Under the pieces are notes generated by a model. That model saw only the letters and a program-made list of their open reading frames with translations. It was not told where the DNA came from and searched no databases. From contig OZ244811.1 of NCBI GenBank assembly GCA_965220105.1, positions 1,612,001-1,676,000 on the forward strand: a stretch of 64,000 bases of DNA, given 5' to 3'. The position numbers and the translations under genes are program-made. Shown piece by piece: positions 1-9,260 of the stretch. Positions within the stretch are counted from its first letter, which is position 1, and every line of letters begins with the position of its first letter. The DNA is from Bin87 sp965220105 (GTDB lineage: Bacteria > Chloroflexota > Dehalococcoidia > Lucifugimonadales > UBA3495).

Positions 1-289
1 TGCGCCGCCGCGGTTCCAGCAGGCTGGGGAAGTAGCTGCCCTCCCGCAGCTTGGGAATGTGCAACGCCATGGTGCCGACCCGGGTGTCCCAGGTGCGGTT
101 GCGGTAGCCGTTGCGGTAGGTGACCCGCTCCGGGCTGCGTTCGCCGTGCTGAGCGCCGATCTGGGCGGAAACCTCGGCGTCCATGATGCCGTCCACCAGG
201 ACCCGCAGTGCTTCCCGCAGAAAGTCCACGTCTCCGTCCATACCACGCTTGCGTAATAATTCCAAAAGATCCATGCTGTGTTTGACCAC
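1..289 (-). CDS. IS256-family transposase, N-terminal part (runs off the window)
   Basis: Reading the minus strand from a GTG at 289 gives the start of an IS256-type DDE transposase: a DLLELLRKRG opening, then an EVSAQIGA segment, a TYRNGYR/TWDTRVG segment and IPKLREGSYFPS, which is the usual order in the first 90 residues of this family. A GGAG sits 7 bases upstream of the GTG; an in-frame ATG at 274 is the alternative start. The gene continues past base 1, so the catalytic residues are not visible and activity cannot be judged. The stretch 290-363 just upstream is probably the terminus of the element. Confidence 0.85.
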   Translation of the reverse strand, partial: MVKHSMDLLELLRKRGMDGDVDFLREALRVLVDGIMDAEVSAQIGAQHGERSPERVTYRNGYRNRTWDTRVGTMALHIPKLREGSYFPSLLEPRRR

Positions 290-363
290 CGTCGTTCTCC
301 TTGGTTGGGTTGTTGTGATTCCACAAGGATGACGCGGTGGTCAGCGTTTTGCCAACCGCCTAA

Positions 364-975
364 CTCTTACACCACCTCCCGGTACTCTACTCCATCCTGC
401 TGGAGGTCTACGAGTGGATCAGGGACCGGGAGGACTACGGCACGGTGGTCCTGGGTTCGGGTGACGCTGACTACCAGGCCCTGGTGGACCGAGCCAGCTT
501 CCACGGGCGACGCATCGTGCTGTGCGCCTTCAGCCATTCGGCGTCCCGGGACATGCTGGCTGCGGCCCCGCTATTCCCGCTTGAGGCCGAGCTGGGTATC
601 CAGTTGGCGGAACATAGCGACGTCAACCTGGACCTCCCCGCGGTTTCTGAGGAGGGCGACGCCGGCATCGACGATGTCCTGGAACGGTTCATTCGGCAGA
701 TATACAAGCTGGAAGGCCGGCTGAGCTTAGTCGGCTACAGCATGCTGTCCAATCAGTGGATGCTGGATTGGGGACTGCCTGGAACGAGCACGAGTGCAGC
801 CGGCTGATCGACGAGTACCAGGAGGATGGGATCGTGGAACGTCATGAGGTGGTCAACCGCAATGACCCCGATTGGCCATGTCTGCCAAACGGCTGATTCG
901 CACCAACGAGACGGTGCGCCGCGCTCTGGGGTTCAGTGACGCTCCCACTTCCAACCCGGTCCTGGGGCATTCATA
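364..975 (+). pseudogene. NYN/LabA-like (DUF88) protein remnant
   Basis: Frame 1 from 364 encodes a LEVYEWIRDRE segment followed by VVLGSGDADYQALV and IVLCAFSHSASRDML, the pattern of NYN/LabA-type (PIN-like nuclease fold) proteins in which an SGDxDY motif supplies metal-binding acids. The N-terminus is missing and was probably removed by the IS256 element on the left. The frame breaks near 780, where WNEHECSRLIDEY resumes in frame 0, and again near 877, where MSAKRLIRTNETVRRALG is in frame 2. That makes two frameshifts plus a 5' truncation, so it is a dead gene. Family identity rests on the motif only. Confidence 0.55.
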
Positions 976-1050
976 ATGCTGCGGGGCAGACCCATACCTC
1001 TCGTGGTAGGTCGGATTGCATGCCCTGGTCCGGCCTCTTTTGCTGCCGTA

Positions 1051-1392
1051 GTGGATGAGGCTTATCCCGATGCCCCGGTGGTGCGGGTGGTGCTGGGCAA
1101 TTTGAACACGCACCGCATGGCTTCCCTCCATGAGACCTTCCCCACCGCCGAAGCTCGGCGCATCTTGAAGCGCCTCGAGTTTCACCACACGCCCAAGCAC
1201 GCCAGTTGGCTCAACATGGCGGAGATTGAGTTCAGCGTGTTGACCCGGGCTTGTCTCAAGGGGCGTAATCCCAACGAGACTGCCCTGCAGCGAGCCATCA
1301 ACGCCTATGAGTCTGAGCGCAACGCAGCGGGTGTCTCCATCAACTGGCGATTCACCACCCAGGACGCCAGAACCAAATTGCATCGCCTATAG
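1051..1392 (+). pseudogene. IS630-family transposase, C-terminal fragment
   Basis: The translation runs VVDEAYPDAPVVRV, NLNTH, HHTPKHASWLNMAEIEF, and closely parallels the end of the IS630 copy at 14992-16142. The element terminus with GTACTAG follows at about 1416-1423. The catalytic second Asp is replaced: LGNLNTH here against LDNLNTH in the other copy. The 5' two thirds are gone; bases 976-1050 do not match the other copy. It is a truncated, catalytically dead remnant. Confidence 0.8.
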
Positions 1393-1742
1393 CCCTTCAA
1401 TTCCAAGATTGATTGAGTACTAGCTGGTGCGAATCAAGGGGAACCAGCCTGCAGCGCTGGCCGCTTTGGCAGACGGGTTTGCCCCGGAGGAACTGGGGGA
1501 GCCTGCGGCGGAGAGCTTGGGGAAAAGCGGGTGTAATCGAAAGGCGGCGGATTTGGGCTGATGACCTGCTGGCCGACTATATCCGGGATGATTTGGGATT
1601 TCCGGGGGCGCGGCAAGGGGCCATGGTAGAGAAGGAGACGGTGGATATAGCCACTGGGGAAGTGAGGAGCGCACGCTGGTATCTGCTGACCAGCCTGAGT
1701 TCGCGCCAGTGCGGCCCCCAAGAGCTGCTCCGGCTCTTCCGA

Positions 1743-1817
1743 AACCACTGGAGCATTAACCACTGGAGCATTAACCACTGGAGCATTAACCACTGGAGCA
1801 TTAACCACTGGAGCATG
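1743..1817 (+). repeat. 15-bp x5 tandem repeat in the ISAs1 remnant
   Basis: Five contiguous copies of AACCACTGGAGCATT; the last copy differs at its final base. In frame this encodes NHWSI repeated four times and then NHWSM, directly before the catalytic Glu. Confidence 0.98.
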
Positions 1818-1999
1818 GAGAACAGCCAACATCACGTGAAGGACCGCAGCTGGGATGCGGACGTGCGTACGCTGCGCCGTCCCGGGTTGGACGAGATATT
1901 CGCCACCCTGGTCAACACCGGGCTGAACGCCCTGCGCCGGGAAGGATGGTTCCCTCCCCGGATGTCGATGCCCTTGCGAGCCAAAACTTGCGCCTTCCG

Positions 2000-2053
2000 C
2001 CCAACGCAGACCATCGACCCAACGCAGACCATCGACCCAACGCAGACCATCGA
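2000..2053 (+). repeat. 18-bp x3 tandem repeat in the ISAs1 remnant
   Basis: Three perfect contiguous copies of CCCAACGCAGACCATCGA, encoding PTQTID three times near the C-terminus. The unit keeps the reading frame. Confidence 0.97.
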
Positions 2054-2319
2054 CCGCCTCTACGGTCGAGCCTCCTGACTTTGCAATCGTCCTGTTGACA
2101 GACGGGATTCTTTAGTTTACGCTCAACCGGCATACGACTGATACACGACGCACGTGCTCGTTTCATATACGGAAAATGATAAAGTAGGTCCTATCTAATA
2201 CAGTGATTCGTTATGATATCCCTCGATATTATGAATAACTCGTCGCACCACAGCCCCGGAACACCTAGCCCCCTGGCACGACTATCGGTTTCCAATCCCG
2301 AACGTCTGGAGGTCGAAAG

Positions 2320-4095
2320 ATGACACACCGATTGTTAAGGATACTCAAGAACATTGTGGTTGCCCCGTTGATTGCGATATTGTTAATGATGATCGCCTGC
2401 GGGTCTTCCGCCACCCCAACACCTGAAGCCAGCGCACCCTCTGCTGCCGCAGATCAGACTCCGGCGGTTCGAATCCGAGAGATCGCCGTAGCCACGCAGA
2501 TTCCAACTGCGATACCCACACCAGTGGCCGCTGCGGGAGACTCCAGATCGGTTTCTCTCCTCGATCGCAACGCGAAGCAAGGCGGGACGCTCAGGGTAGC
2601 TACGGTTGCGGATACGGCGCACTACGACATGTTGCAATCGGCTACAGCCTATACCGCTGAACCCATGAGCCAGCAATATAACGGGGTGCTCCGGTACAAC
2701 CCTCTGGACGGGGGCAACACGATCATCCCGGACCTGGCTGTTGACTGGACAGTTTCGGAAGATAACCTGACCTGGACTTTCCCGCTCCGCGAAGGGGTCA
2801 AGTTTCATGACGGGAGCGTCATGACCTCCGCGGACGTGCTCGCCAGTTGGAATCGTATTATCGATCCTCCCGAAGGCGTTGCCAGCTTACGGCAGGACTT
2901 GTTGGCGCCAATCATAGAAAGGATTGAGGCCATTGACCCATTGACATTCCAAGTGCAACTCAAGCGACCGAGCGGCTTCTTCCTGGGTGCATTCGCGGTA
3001 GAGTGGAATGTAATTCACCCGAAAACAACCCTGGAGGAGAACGGGTTTGACCTAAGACAACTCAAAGGCGGTGGCCCTGGGACCGGGGCCTTCAAGTTCG
3101 TAGACTTCACCCAAGGAGAGACGTGGGAAACCGAACGGCATACCGAGTACTTTGTAGACGGGTTGCCCTACCTTGATGGTGTGACCATCTATTCTGTCCA
3201 AACGGCTCAACGGGATGCCCTCTGTATCGCCAACCAGGTAGATTTCTGTTGGAACATCAGCCCTGAAGCCGTCGCCGAGATGAACAACATCCCCGCTACA
3301 ACAGCGCATATTTGGCAAGGTGCCGCCGCTAACGCCATGTGGTTCAACATAGAGAAAGGAGCACCGTGGGACGACCCTAGAGTGCGCCGGGCAATTCACC
3401 TGATCACAGACCGGTGGGCGATCATGGAAGCCACGGAGGGACTCTTCGGCAAGGTCGTGGTTGATTGGTCCCCTCCGAATATGCCCTTTTCCCCTACAGA
3501 CGAGGTGTTGCTGATGAAACCGGGCTTTACGCTCGATAAAAATGCGGACATCGCGGAGGCCCAGGCCTTGATGGCTGAAGCTGGCTACGCCGAAGGTATC
3601 AAGGACGTGGACTTCTCGGTGCGTGGAGGATGGGCTCCTCGGGAGGATGTGATGGCGCCGATAGTCCAAGAGATGCTGAGGGTCCATCTGAACATCGAGT
3701 CCACTTTGAGGGCACCTCTAGGCGGACAGTGGCAGGAAGACATGCGTACCGGGATTTTCGACATCGGCCTGGGTTCCATCGGCACCAACCTAATGGACCC
3801 TTCGGACTACGGCACCAACTTCTACAAGACCGGGGGCTCTCAAAACCTCTCTCGTTGGTCTAACGCCGAGTTTGACTCCCTGATGGACCAGATTGACGCA
3901 GAGTTGGACCAAACAAAGCGCGTAGCTCTGTGGCAGCAGGCAACTGAAATTCTGGACCGAGAAGTGCCAATGGCTCCGCATCACTGGCGCATAATCTTCA
4001 GCGTCTGGTACGACTACGTCGGCGGTGCAGTGCGGAAGTCCGGCTGCGGCATCTATAACTGCAACCGGTACGATACGATGTGGCTCGACCAGTAG
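2320..4095 (+). CDS. Peptide/nickel-type ABC transporter substrate-binding lipoprotein
   Basis: 591 residues. Family-5 (DppA/OppA-type) extracellular solute receptor. The start ATG has GGAGGT 10 bases upstream. Residues 1-27 form a lipoprotein signal ending in the lipobox IAC, so the mature protein is probably anchored by Cys27. A low-complexity Thr/Pro/Ala linker to about residue 75 precedes the folded domain, which begins at QGGTLRVATV and includes the typical GVKFHDGSVMTSADV stretch. Two permease genes follow on the same strand, so this is probably the receptor of one importer. The ligand cannot be told from sequence; peptides, nickel complexes and oligosaccharides are all used by this family. 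Confidence 0.93.
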   Translation: MTHRLLRILKNIVVAPLIAILLMMIACGSSATPTPEASAPSAAADQTPAVRIREIAVATQIPTAIPTPVAAAGDSRSVSLLDRNAKQGGTLRVATVADTAHYDMLQSATAYTAEPMSQQYNGVLRYNPLDGGNTIIPDLAVDWTVSEDNLTWTFPLREGVKFHDGSVMTSADVLASWNRIIDPPEGVASLRQDLLAPIIERIEAIDPLTFQVQLKRPSGFFLGAFAVEWNVIHPKTTLEENGFDLRQLKGGGPGTGAFKFVDFTQGETWETERHTEYFVDGLPYLDGVTIYSVQTAQRDALCIANQVDFCWNISPEAVAEMNNIPATTAHIWQGAAANAMWFNIEKGAPWDDPRVRRAIHLITDRWAIMEATEGLFGKVVVDWSPPNMPFSPTDEVLLMKPGFTLDKNADIAEAQALMAEAGYAEGIKDVDFSVRGGWAPREDVMAPIVQEMLRVHLNIESTLRAPLGGQWQEDMRTGIFDIGLGSIGTNLMDPSDYGTNFYKTGGSQNLSRWSNAEFDSLMDQIDAELDQTKRVALWQQATEILDREVPMAPHHWRIIFSVWYDYVGGAVRKSGCGIYNCNRYDTMWLDQ

Positions 4096-4182
4096 GAGGA
4101 CTCCCGAGCCTTGAGATGCTCCATGCTGATGCGATGACACTTACCTCGGCCCGGCTCATCCCACTCGAGTAAAGGTAGGAAG

Positions 4183-5142
4183 ATGCAAACCTATATCCTG
4201 CGTAGGCTCATACTCGCGGTGCCCGCCATTTTCGTGATAACCATCATCATCTTCGCCGCAATGCGTATCTTGCCCGGAGACGTTCTGGCGGTCATGTTCA
4301 GCGATGAAGACGGGTTTCAAATGCTCCGTGAAGCGGACCGGGAAAGGCTTCTGGAAAGCTTGGGCCTAAACGATCCTCTCTGGAAGCAGTATGTCAATTG
4401 GATGGGAGACGTGGCCACCCTGAAGCTGGGAGAGTCCTTCTGGCGAGGTGACACGGTCATGGAAACCATAACTCACCGGGGCCCGTTGACTGCGGAGATC
4501 GCGTTTCTGGCGATCGTCCTTGCCTGGATTATCGGCCTGCCTGTTGGAATCCTGGCTGCGGTCAAACAAAATAGCTTCTCCGATTACGTCGCCCGATTCT
4601 TCAGCATATTATTCCTGGCAATCCCGAACTTTTGGCTGGGGACGCTGATCGTACTCGTGCTACTGCTAGGGTGGCACTACAAGGCGCCTTTTGGAGTCGT
4701 CCAGATTTGGGAAGACCCGTGGGCTAACTTACAAATCGTGTGGGGCCCAGCTCTGGTGTTGGCCCTCAGTCAGGCAGCTTACGTAGCGCGCATGGCCCGT
4801 TCGACTCTCCTGGAGGTGCTGCGAGATGACTATATCCGCACTGCCAGGGCCAAGGGGCTGTCGGAGCGTTGGGTGATCTTGCGTCACGCCCTGCGAAACG
4901 CCATTCTACCGGTAATCACCCTGTCGGGAGTGCTCTTGGGATTTCTGCTTGGCGGGTCGGTCGTCGTGGAAAAAGCCTTCGGAGTACCGGGGCTGGGATC
5001 CACGCTGGTGGTCGCGTTTACGGAACGGGACTACACCGTGATCCAGAACCTGGTCCTGCTATATGGCCTGATCTTCGTGGTGCTGAATCTTTTGGTGGAC
5101 ATTTCCTATGCTTTCTTTGACCCCAGGATTCGTTACTCCTAG
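4183..5142 (+). CDS. ABC transporter permease, DppB/OppB type
   Basis: 319 residues, the usual length. Starts with MQTYILRRL and a hydrophobic helix, the typical DppB N-terminus. Several membrane segments follow, and the cytoplasmic EAA loop is seen at about residues 212-245 (DDYIRTARAKGL followed by LRHALRNA), which contacts the ATPase. It forms the channel together with the permease at 5420. Preceded by AGGAAG at a good distance from the ATG. The 87-bp gap from the receptor gene and the shared strand support an operon. Confidence 0.94.
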   Translation: MQTYILRRLILAVPAIFVITIIIFAAMRILPGDVLAVMFSDEDGFQMLREADRERLLESLGLNDPLWKQYVNWMGDVATLKLGESFWRGDTVMETITHRGPLTAEIAFLAIVLAWIIGLPVGILAAVKQNSFSDYVARFFSILFLAIPNFWLGTLIVLVLLLGWHYKAPFGVVQIWEDPWANLQIVWGPALVLALSQAAYVARMARSTLLEVLRDDYIRTARAKGLSERWVILRHALRNAILPVITLSGVLLGFLLGGSVVVEKAFGVPGLGSTLVVAFTERDYTVIQNLVLLYGLIFVVLNLLVDISYAFFDPRIRYS

Positions 5143-5419
5143 TATGTAACCACGTGACCCCGGTTGGAACAGCGGATCGGCTTCGCACTCAGTGATTTAC
5201 TGTGACCGTCCATTCGAACCGCCCCGCTTACAAGATGGGTCCAGACCTAACTCTACTCAGAATGAACTGGGCCTGGCTGTTCGTGGCGGACCCCTAAGAC
5301 CTCCAGGCCGCGTCCTCCTATTTGGCGCTGGGCGGGAATTCAAGTGGACAGGGGCCGCTACACGAGCCGACCACCGGAGCATTCAGACACATCCGGCTTG
5401 AGCCCCAGGGAGTTGAAAG

Positions 5420-6334
5420 ATGGCAGAGAATCCGAGTGTCCTGGTAATCGAACCTGAGCCTGTTACTACCTTCACGGAGCATACCGTGGGGGTACTGCGG
5501 GGACTTCGCAGATTTGCTGAAAAGCAGCCAGTGGGCCTTGCCAGTGGGGTAATCCTGGCGGTCATAATATTGGTTGCGGTCGCTTCACCCTTGATAGCCC
5601 CCTACAACCCGATCGAGGGGCACTTTACAGCCATCAATGACCCTCCCGATTCGGAGTACCTCCTAGGTACCGACCGTGTCGGCAGAGACGTGCTCAGCCG
5701 GGTCATCTATGGAGCGCGCATATCTCTGTTGGTAGCCTTCGTCGCTGTCATAGTTGGGGACACACTCGGCGCGATGTGGGGTATCGCCAGCGGTTACCTG
5801 GGCGGAAGGTTCGATATTTACAGCCAGCGAATCATTGAGTTGCTCTTGTCCTTCCCCACTCTCATCCTGGCTATGGTACTGTTGTTGGGCTTGGGAGCAG
5901 GAGTGTTCACGGTTATACTGGCCATCTCCATTACCCGCATTCCGTTATCGGTTCGGGTGATTCGCTCGGTGTCCCTTTCCGTTAAGGAGAACTCGTACGT
6001 AGAAGCCGCCAGGGCCATTGGGGCCTCCGACGTGAGAATCATGGGGTTACACATAGCGCCCCAGTGCTTGGCCCCCTGGTTGGTGTTGGTGACCGCCCAG
6101 CTGGGAGGCGTCATCGTGCTGGAAGCGTCCTTAGGCTTTTTGGGTGTCGGAGTGCCCGCTCCCACCGCCACCTGGGGCAACATGCTAGGTGGTGCGGTGG
6201 CAGCCACTCTGAAGCCGGAATGGTGGCTGGTTATCTTCCCTGGAGTTGCCATTACCATCACCGTGTTAGCCTTTAACCTGTTCGGCGACTCGATCCGGGA
6301 CGCATTGGACCCCAAACTGCGTGGCAATACCTAA
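5420..6334 (+). CDS. ABC transporter permease, DppC/OppC type
   Basis: 304 residues. After a charged N-terminus comes one helix, then HPLGTDRVGRDVLSR-like sequence (LLGTDRVGRDVLSRVIYGARISL), the signature of DppC proteins, and an EAA loop (NSYVEAARAIGASD). A GGGAG ribosome site precedes the ATG. It is separated from the DppB gene by 277 bp with no recognisable gene. The TAA stop lies inside a solitary IS630-type end (6331-6361), so the last residue or two may come from an insertion. No ATPase genes follow; energising subunits must come from elsewhere. Confidence 0.93.
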   Translation: MAENPSVLVIEPEPVTTFTEHTVGVLRGLRRFAEKQPVGLASGVILAVIILVAVASPLIAPYNPIEGHFTAINDPPDSEYLLGTDRVGRDVLSRVIYGARISLLVAFVAVIVGDTLGAMWGIASGYLGGRFDIYSQRIIELLLSFPTLILAMVLLLGLGAGVFTVILAISITRIPLSVRVIRSVSLSVKENSYVEAARAIGASDVRIMGLHIAPQCLAPWLVLVTAQLGGVIVLEASLGFLGVGVPAPTATWGNMLGGAVAATLKPEWWLVIFPGVAITITVLAFNLFGDSIRDALDPKLRGNT

Positions 6335-6361
6335 ACTGATACCAAGGTGAAATGCGCATTT
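6331..6361 (+). repeat. Solitary IS630-type terminal repeat at the dppC stop codon
   Basis: This 31-bp segment matches the left terminus of the IS630 element at 12121-12151 at about 27 positions, including CTAAACTGA and CCAAGGTGAAAT. I see no matching opposite end before the next gene, so it looks like a leftover or deleted copy. Confidence 0.7.
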
Positions 6362-6502
6362 GGGGAGAGGTTAAGCGCAGGGGCAGGAATGCCCTCCAGG
6401 TACGGTGGAAGGACTGCGGTGGGTCGCGTAAAAGTTAATGCTTCCCAGTTACGGACACCTCACCCTGAAGATTCATGTCACCGCGTCAACCGGCGCGCCT
6501 AG

Positions 6503-7843
6503 ATGACGATTCTCATCCCAATATCGGCCGACGAGAGTCCGCATCTATGGCGCCGCATCTGGGGTATCATACGCCGTCGTCCCTTGACTATCGGCATTGC
6601 CGTAGTCTTGGGGCTGATTCTCTGGTGGGTCACGATCAGCTTTAATTTGATCGCCTTGATTTTCCCCCCTCCCGAGGCCACCACCAGGATTAGCGCTCAT
6701 ACCGGCTCCGAGACCTGGGCCCAGATTCGACGGACGCCCCAGAATAGCGCATCTACCCCGGACCAAGGTCCTCAGACGCCGGTAGAATTGCAGTGGACTT
6801 ACAACACGGCCCGCCCCATTCTTGCTGCACCGGCGGTCGTGGCAGGCCGGATCTATATTACTACCGGGGATGGTCGTGCCTTGGCTCTGGAAGGAGATAC
6901 TGGCCAGCCGGTATGGGAATTCCCTACTCTCGTCCCTTCCGACACCTCTCCGGCCATCGCCGGTGACCTGCTGTTTTTTGGTCTACGGAATAAACGCTTT
7001 GTCGCTCTAGACCGGGAAACCGGCGAGCTACGGTGGGAAAAGGACCTCGGCAACCCGGTGCTTGCCTCGCCTATCGTGGCTGATGGGACGGTTTATATTG
7101 GCTCCACCAATAGGCAGCTATATGCCCTCGACGCCGCCACCGGCCAAGAACGCTGGACCCTTACCGTTGGGGGATGGATTGTCGCTCCGGTGGCCTACCG
7201 TGATGATAGGGTGGCCGTGACTTCTCAGGATGGCTTGCTCCACATCGTGGAGGCGAAAACCGGTCGCACCCGTTTCGTCTACGATGCGGGCTGGCCCATA
7301 ATGGGAGCCCCTACGATACACGAGGACCAAGTTTTGGTCGTATCTCATCGAGGGACCGTATGGTCGCTGGATTGGAATAGCAGCACCTATCCTCTGGAAC
7401 GTGCCTGGTGGACCATCAGGGTCAATCTGTTTGTGTGGGGCCTGCTGCCTAGTGTGCCTAGCCAACAGGGGGCTATCTGGGCCTCCAGCATCGGTGACAG
7501 GGTGGCGCTCAGTCCTGCCACTGCCCACAACGCGGTCTATGTAGCTAGCTCCGGGGGTAAGGTCGTCTCCCTCGACATCGGGACCGGCTCGGAGCGGTGG
7601 GCAACCAAACTGGACGAGAAGATCACGGCTGGTCCAATCGTGACCGGAAACACGTTACTGGTCGGCTCCGAGGATGGCATTCTCTATGCCTTGGACTCCT
7701 TTACAGGCAAAGAGGAATGGAATTTCAAGACGGGCGGAAAGATCTCAGCCAGCCCAGTAGTGGTAGGAGACATGCTATACGTGGCGTCCCATGATGGCAA
7801 TCTTTATGCACTCTCCTCTAAGAGACGTGGAGAAATCGATTGA
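6503..7843 (+). CDS. Membrane-anchored PQQ-like beta-propeller repeat protein
   Basis: 446 residues. A hydrophobic segment at about residues 26-54 is a single membrane anchor, so the rest is likely exported. From about residue 85 there are repeated blades of the PQQ/BamB type: VYIGSTNRQLYALDAATGQERW, VYVASSGGKVVSLDIGTGSERW and LLVGSEDGILYALDSFTGKEEW, each with the A/S-LD-x-x-TG-x-x-x-W signature. Such propellers act as scaffolds or as quinoprotein folds; no catalytic residues of a dehydrogenase are evident. It sits 170 bp after the importer genes on the same strand and could be co-transcribed, but no functional link is proven. Confidence 0.85.
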   Translation: MTILIPISADESPHLWRRIWGIIRRRPLTIGIAVVLGLILWWVTISFNLIALIFPPPEATTRISAHTGSETWAQIRRTPQNSASTPDQGPQTPVELQWTYNTARPILAAPAVVAGRIYITTGDGRALALEGDTGQPVWEFPTLVPSDTSPAIAGDLLFFGLRNKRFVALDRETGELRWEKDLGNPVLASPIVADGTVYIGSTNRQLYALDAATGQERWTLTVGGWIVAPVAYRDDRVAVTSQDGLLHIVEAKTGRTRFVYDAGWPIMGAPTIHEDQVLVVSHRGTVWSLDWNSSTYPLERAWWTIRVNLFVWGLLPSVPSQQGAIWASSIGDRVALSPATAHNAVYVASSGGKVVSLDIGTGSERWATKLDEKITAGPIVTGNTLLVGSEDGILYALDSFTGKEEWNFKTGGKISASPVVVGDMLYVASHDGNLYALSSKRRGEID

Positions 7844-8101
7844 GTAGGGTCACTAGATTGGACGGTTGAGTGAGAGAGTCGCGCTCATAACATAGTCAAA
7901 GGACGAGCGCGACCGATTTTGAACCAGAACCTACAAACTTAAGCTATAAGCCCAGCGGCCGTTCTGGAACGATCAAGTTCTGTGATGTCCTCGAAATCCC
8001 ATTTCGGACTGGCCTAGTAGTCCAACATCTTTGAGTTGAGGACTGGCAGGTGTATTTTGTCCAGCAGGAGATAAAAAGGATCAGGTTGTGGGAGGAAGGG
8101 G

Positions 8102-9253
8102 ATGTCGAAGAAATACCGGGTGCAACTGACCCCAGCAGAACGTCAGGAACTGAAGGCGTTGGTTTCCCAAGGGAGGGCAGCGGCCAGTAAGCAAACCCAC
8201 GCCCGTATTTTGCTGCTCCCGGTATTTTGCTGCTCAGCGATGAGGCCCAGGCGGACGGGGGGATGAAAGACGAGGAGATTGCCCGGGCGCTCCAGATTGG
8301 CTGCGCGACCGTTGAGAGAGTGCGTCGTCGCTGCGTGGAGGAAGGGATTGAGGCGGCGCTGGCGCGCAAGGAGCAACTTCGCCGGCGGGAGAAGAGACTG
8401 GACGGTGAGGAGGAAGCCCACCTGATTGCCCTGGCCTGCGGAGAACCGCCGGAGGGCCGGGCCAGTTGGACGCTGCAATTGCTGGCGGAGCGCTTGGTGC
8501 AATGCGAGATAGTAGAAAGCATCAGCACGGAGACGGTGCGGCAGAGCCTCAAAAAAACCAACTCAAGCCCTGGCTGAGAAGTGCTGGTGCATCCCGCCGC
8601 AAGGCAGCGCGGAGTTCGTGTGCGCCATGGCGGACGTGCTGGAGGTCTACCAGCGCTCCTATGACCAGGATGAAGTTCTGGTCTGTCTGGACGAGACCAG
8701 CAAGCAGCAGGTCAAGGAGACGCGGCAGCCGCGGCCGGCCCGACCTGGGGCGGCGGGCTGTTACGATTACGAATACCAGCGCAACGGGGTGAGCAACCTG
8801 TTCATGCTGTTCGCGCAGTTGCAAGGGTGGCGGCGGGTGGCAGTGACGGACCGACGCACCAGAGCCGATTGGGCCCGGGTGGTCAAGGAACTGGTGGACC
8901 AGGACTACCCCGACAAAGAGCGTATCGTGCTGGTGATGGACAACCTGAACACCCATCATCCAGCCTCGCTGTACGAGGCGTTCGAGCCGTCCGAAGCGCG
9001 GCGCATCGCCGAACGGCTGGAGATCCACTACACGCCCAAGCATGGGAGTTGGCTGAACATGGCCGAGATTGAAATCGGGGTTCTGGACCGACAATGCCTG
9101 AGCCGTCGCATTCCCGACCAGGAGGTCCTGCGGCGGGAAGTTGCGGCATGGCAAGGTCAGCGCAACCGGGATGCGGTACGGGTGGAGTGGCGTTTCACTA
9201 CCAAGGACGCCCGCATCAAACTTAAGCCGCTATACCCATCACTCCAACGGTGA
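8102..9253 (+). pseudogene. IS630-family transposase, frameshifted (copy 1)
   Basis: The ATG at 8102 opens MSKKYRVQLTPAERQELKAL, the HTH region of IS630 transposases. A 17-bp imperfect duplication at 8202-8234 breaks the frame after ARILLL. The gene then runs RILLLSDEAQADGG to LKKT at an A7 run (8551-8557), where the family usually shifts by -1 (LKKNQLKPWL). A further missing base lies just after it. The last part, 8618-9253, carries VCLDETS, VLVMDNLNTH and YTPKHGSWLNMAEIEI, so the D, D and E residues are all present. The catalytic half is intact, but the full protein could be made only with several frame corrections. Confidence 0.85.
8202..8234 (+). repeat. 17-bp imperfect tandem duplication in IS630 copy 1
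   Basis: TATTTTGCTGCT occurs at 8206 and again at 8223, each preceded by CCCG or CCCGG. The 17-base period is not a multiple of three and causes the first frameshift of the transposase. Confidence 0.92.
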
Positions 9254-9260
9254 CAGACTA

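Larger units (their letters stand above)
1424..2078 (+). pseudogene. ISAs1-family transposase remnant with internal tandem repeats
   Basis: Starting at CTGGTGCGAATC the frame reads LVRIKGNQPAALAAL, an ISAs1 hallmark, but ends at a TGA near 1560. The rest continues in another frame as ERRRIWADDLL, then RSARWYLLTSLSS, HWSMENSQHHVKDRSWDADVRTLRRPG and a C-terminus at 2078. The HWxxEN motif carries the catalytic Glu. It is preceded by a five-fold 15-bp repeat (1743-1817), and an 18-bp unit repeats three times near the end (2000-2053). The 5' end is missing at the junction with the IS630 fragment. One frameshift and the truncation make it a pseudogene. Confidence 0.75.

Noticed and set aside
2094..2125. 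Promoter of the importer operon at TTGACA
   Set aside because: TTGACA is present, but no acceptable -10 lies at 16-18 bp, so I did not list it.
6503..7843. Quinoprotein dehydrogenase
   Set aside because: Blades are of the PQQ-like type, but I see no catalytic Asp/calcium site and the length is too short for a PQQ alcohol dehydrogenase.
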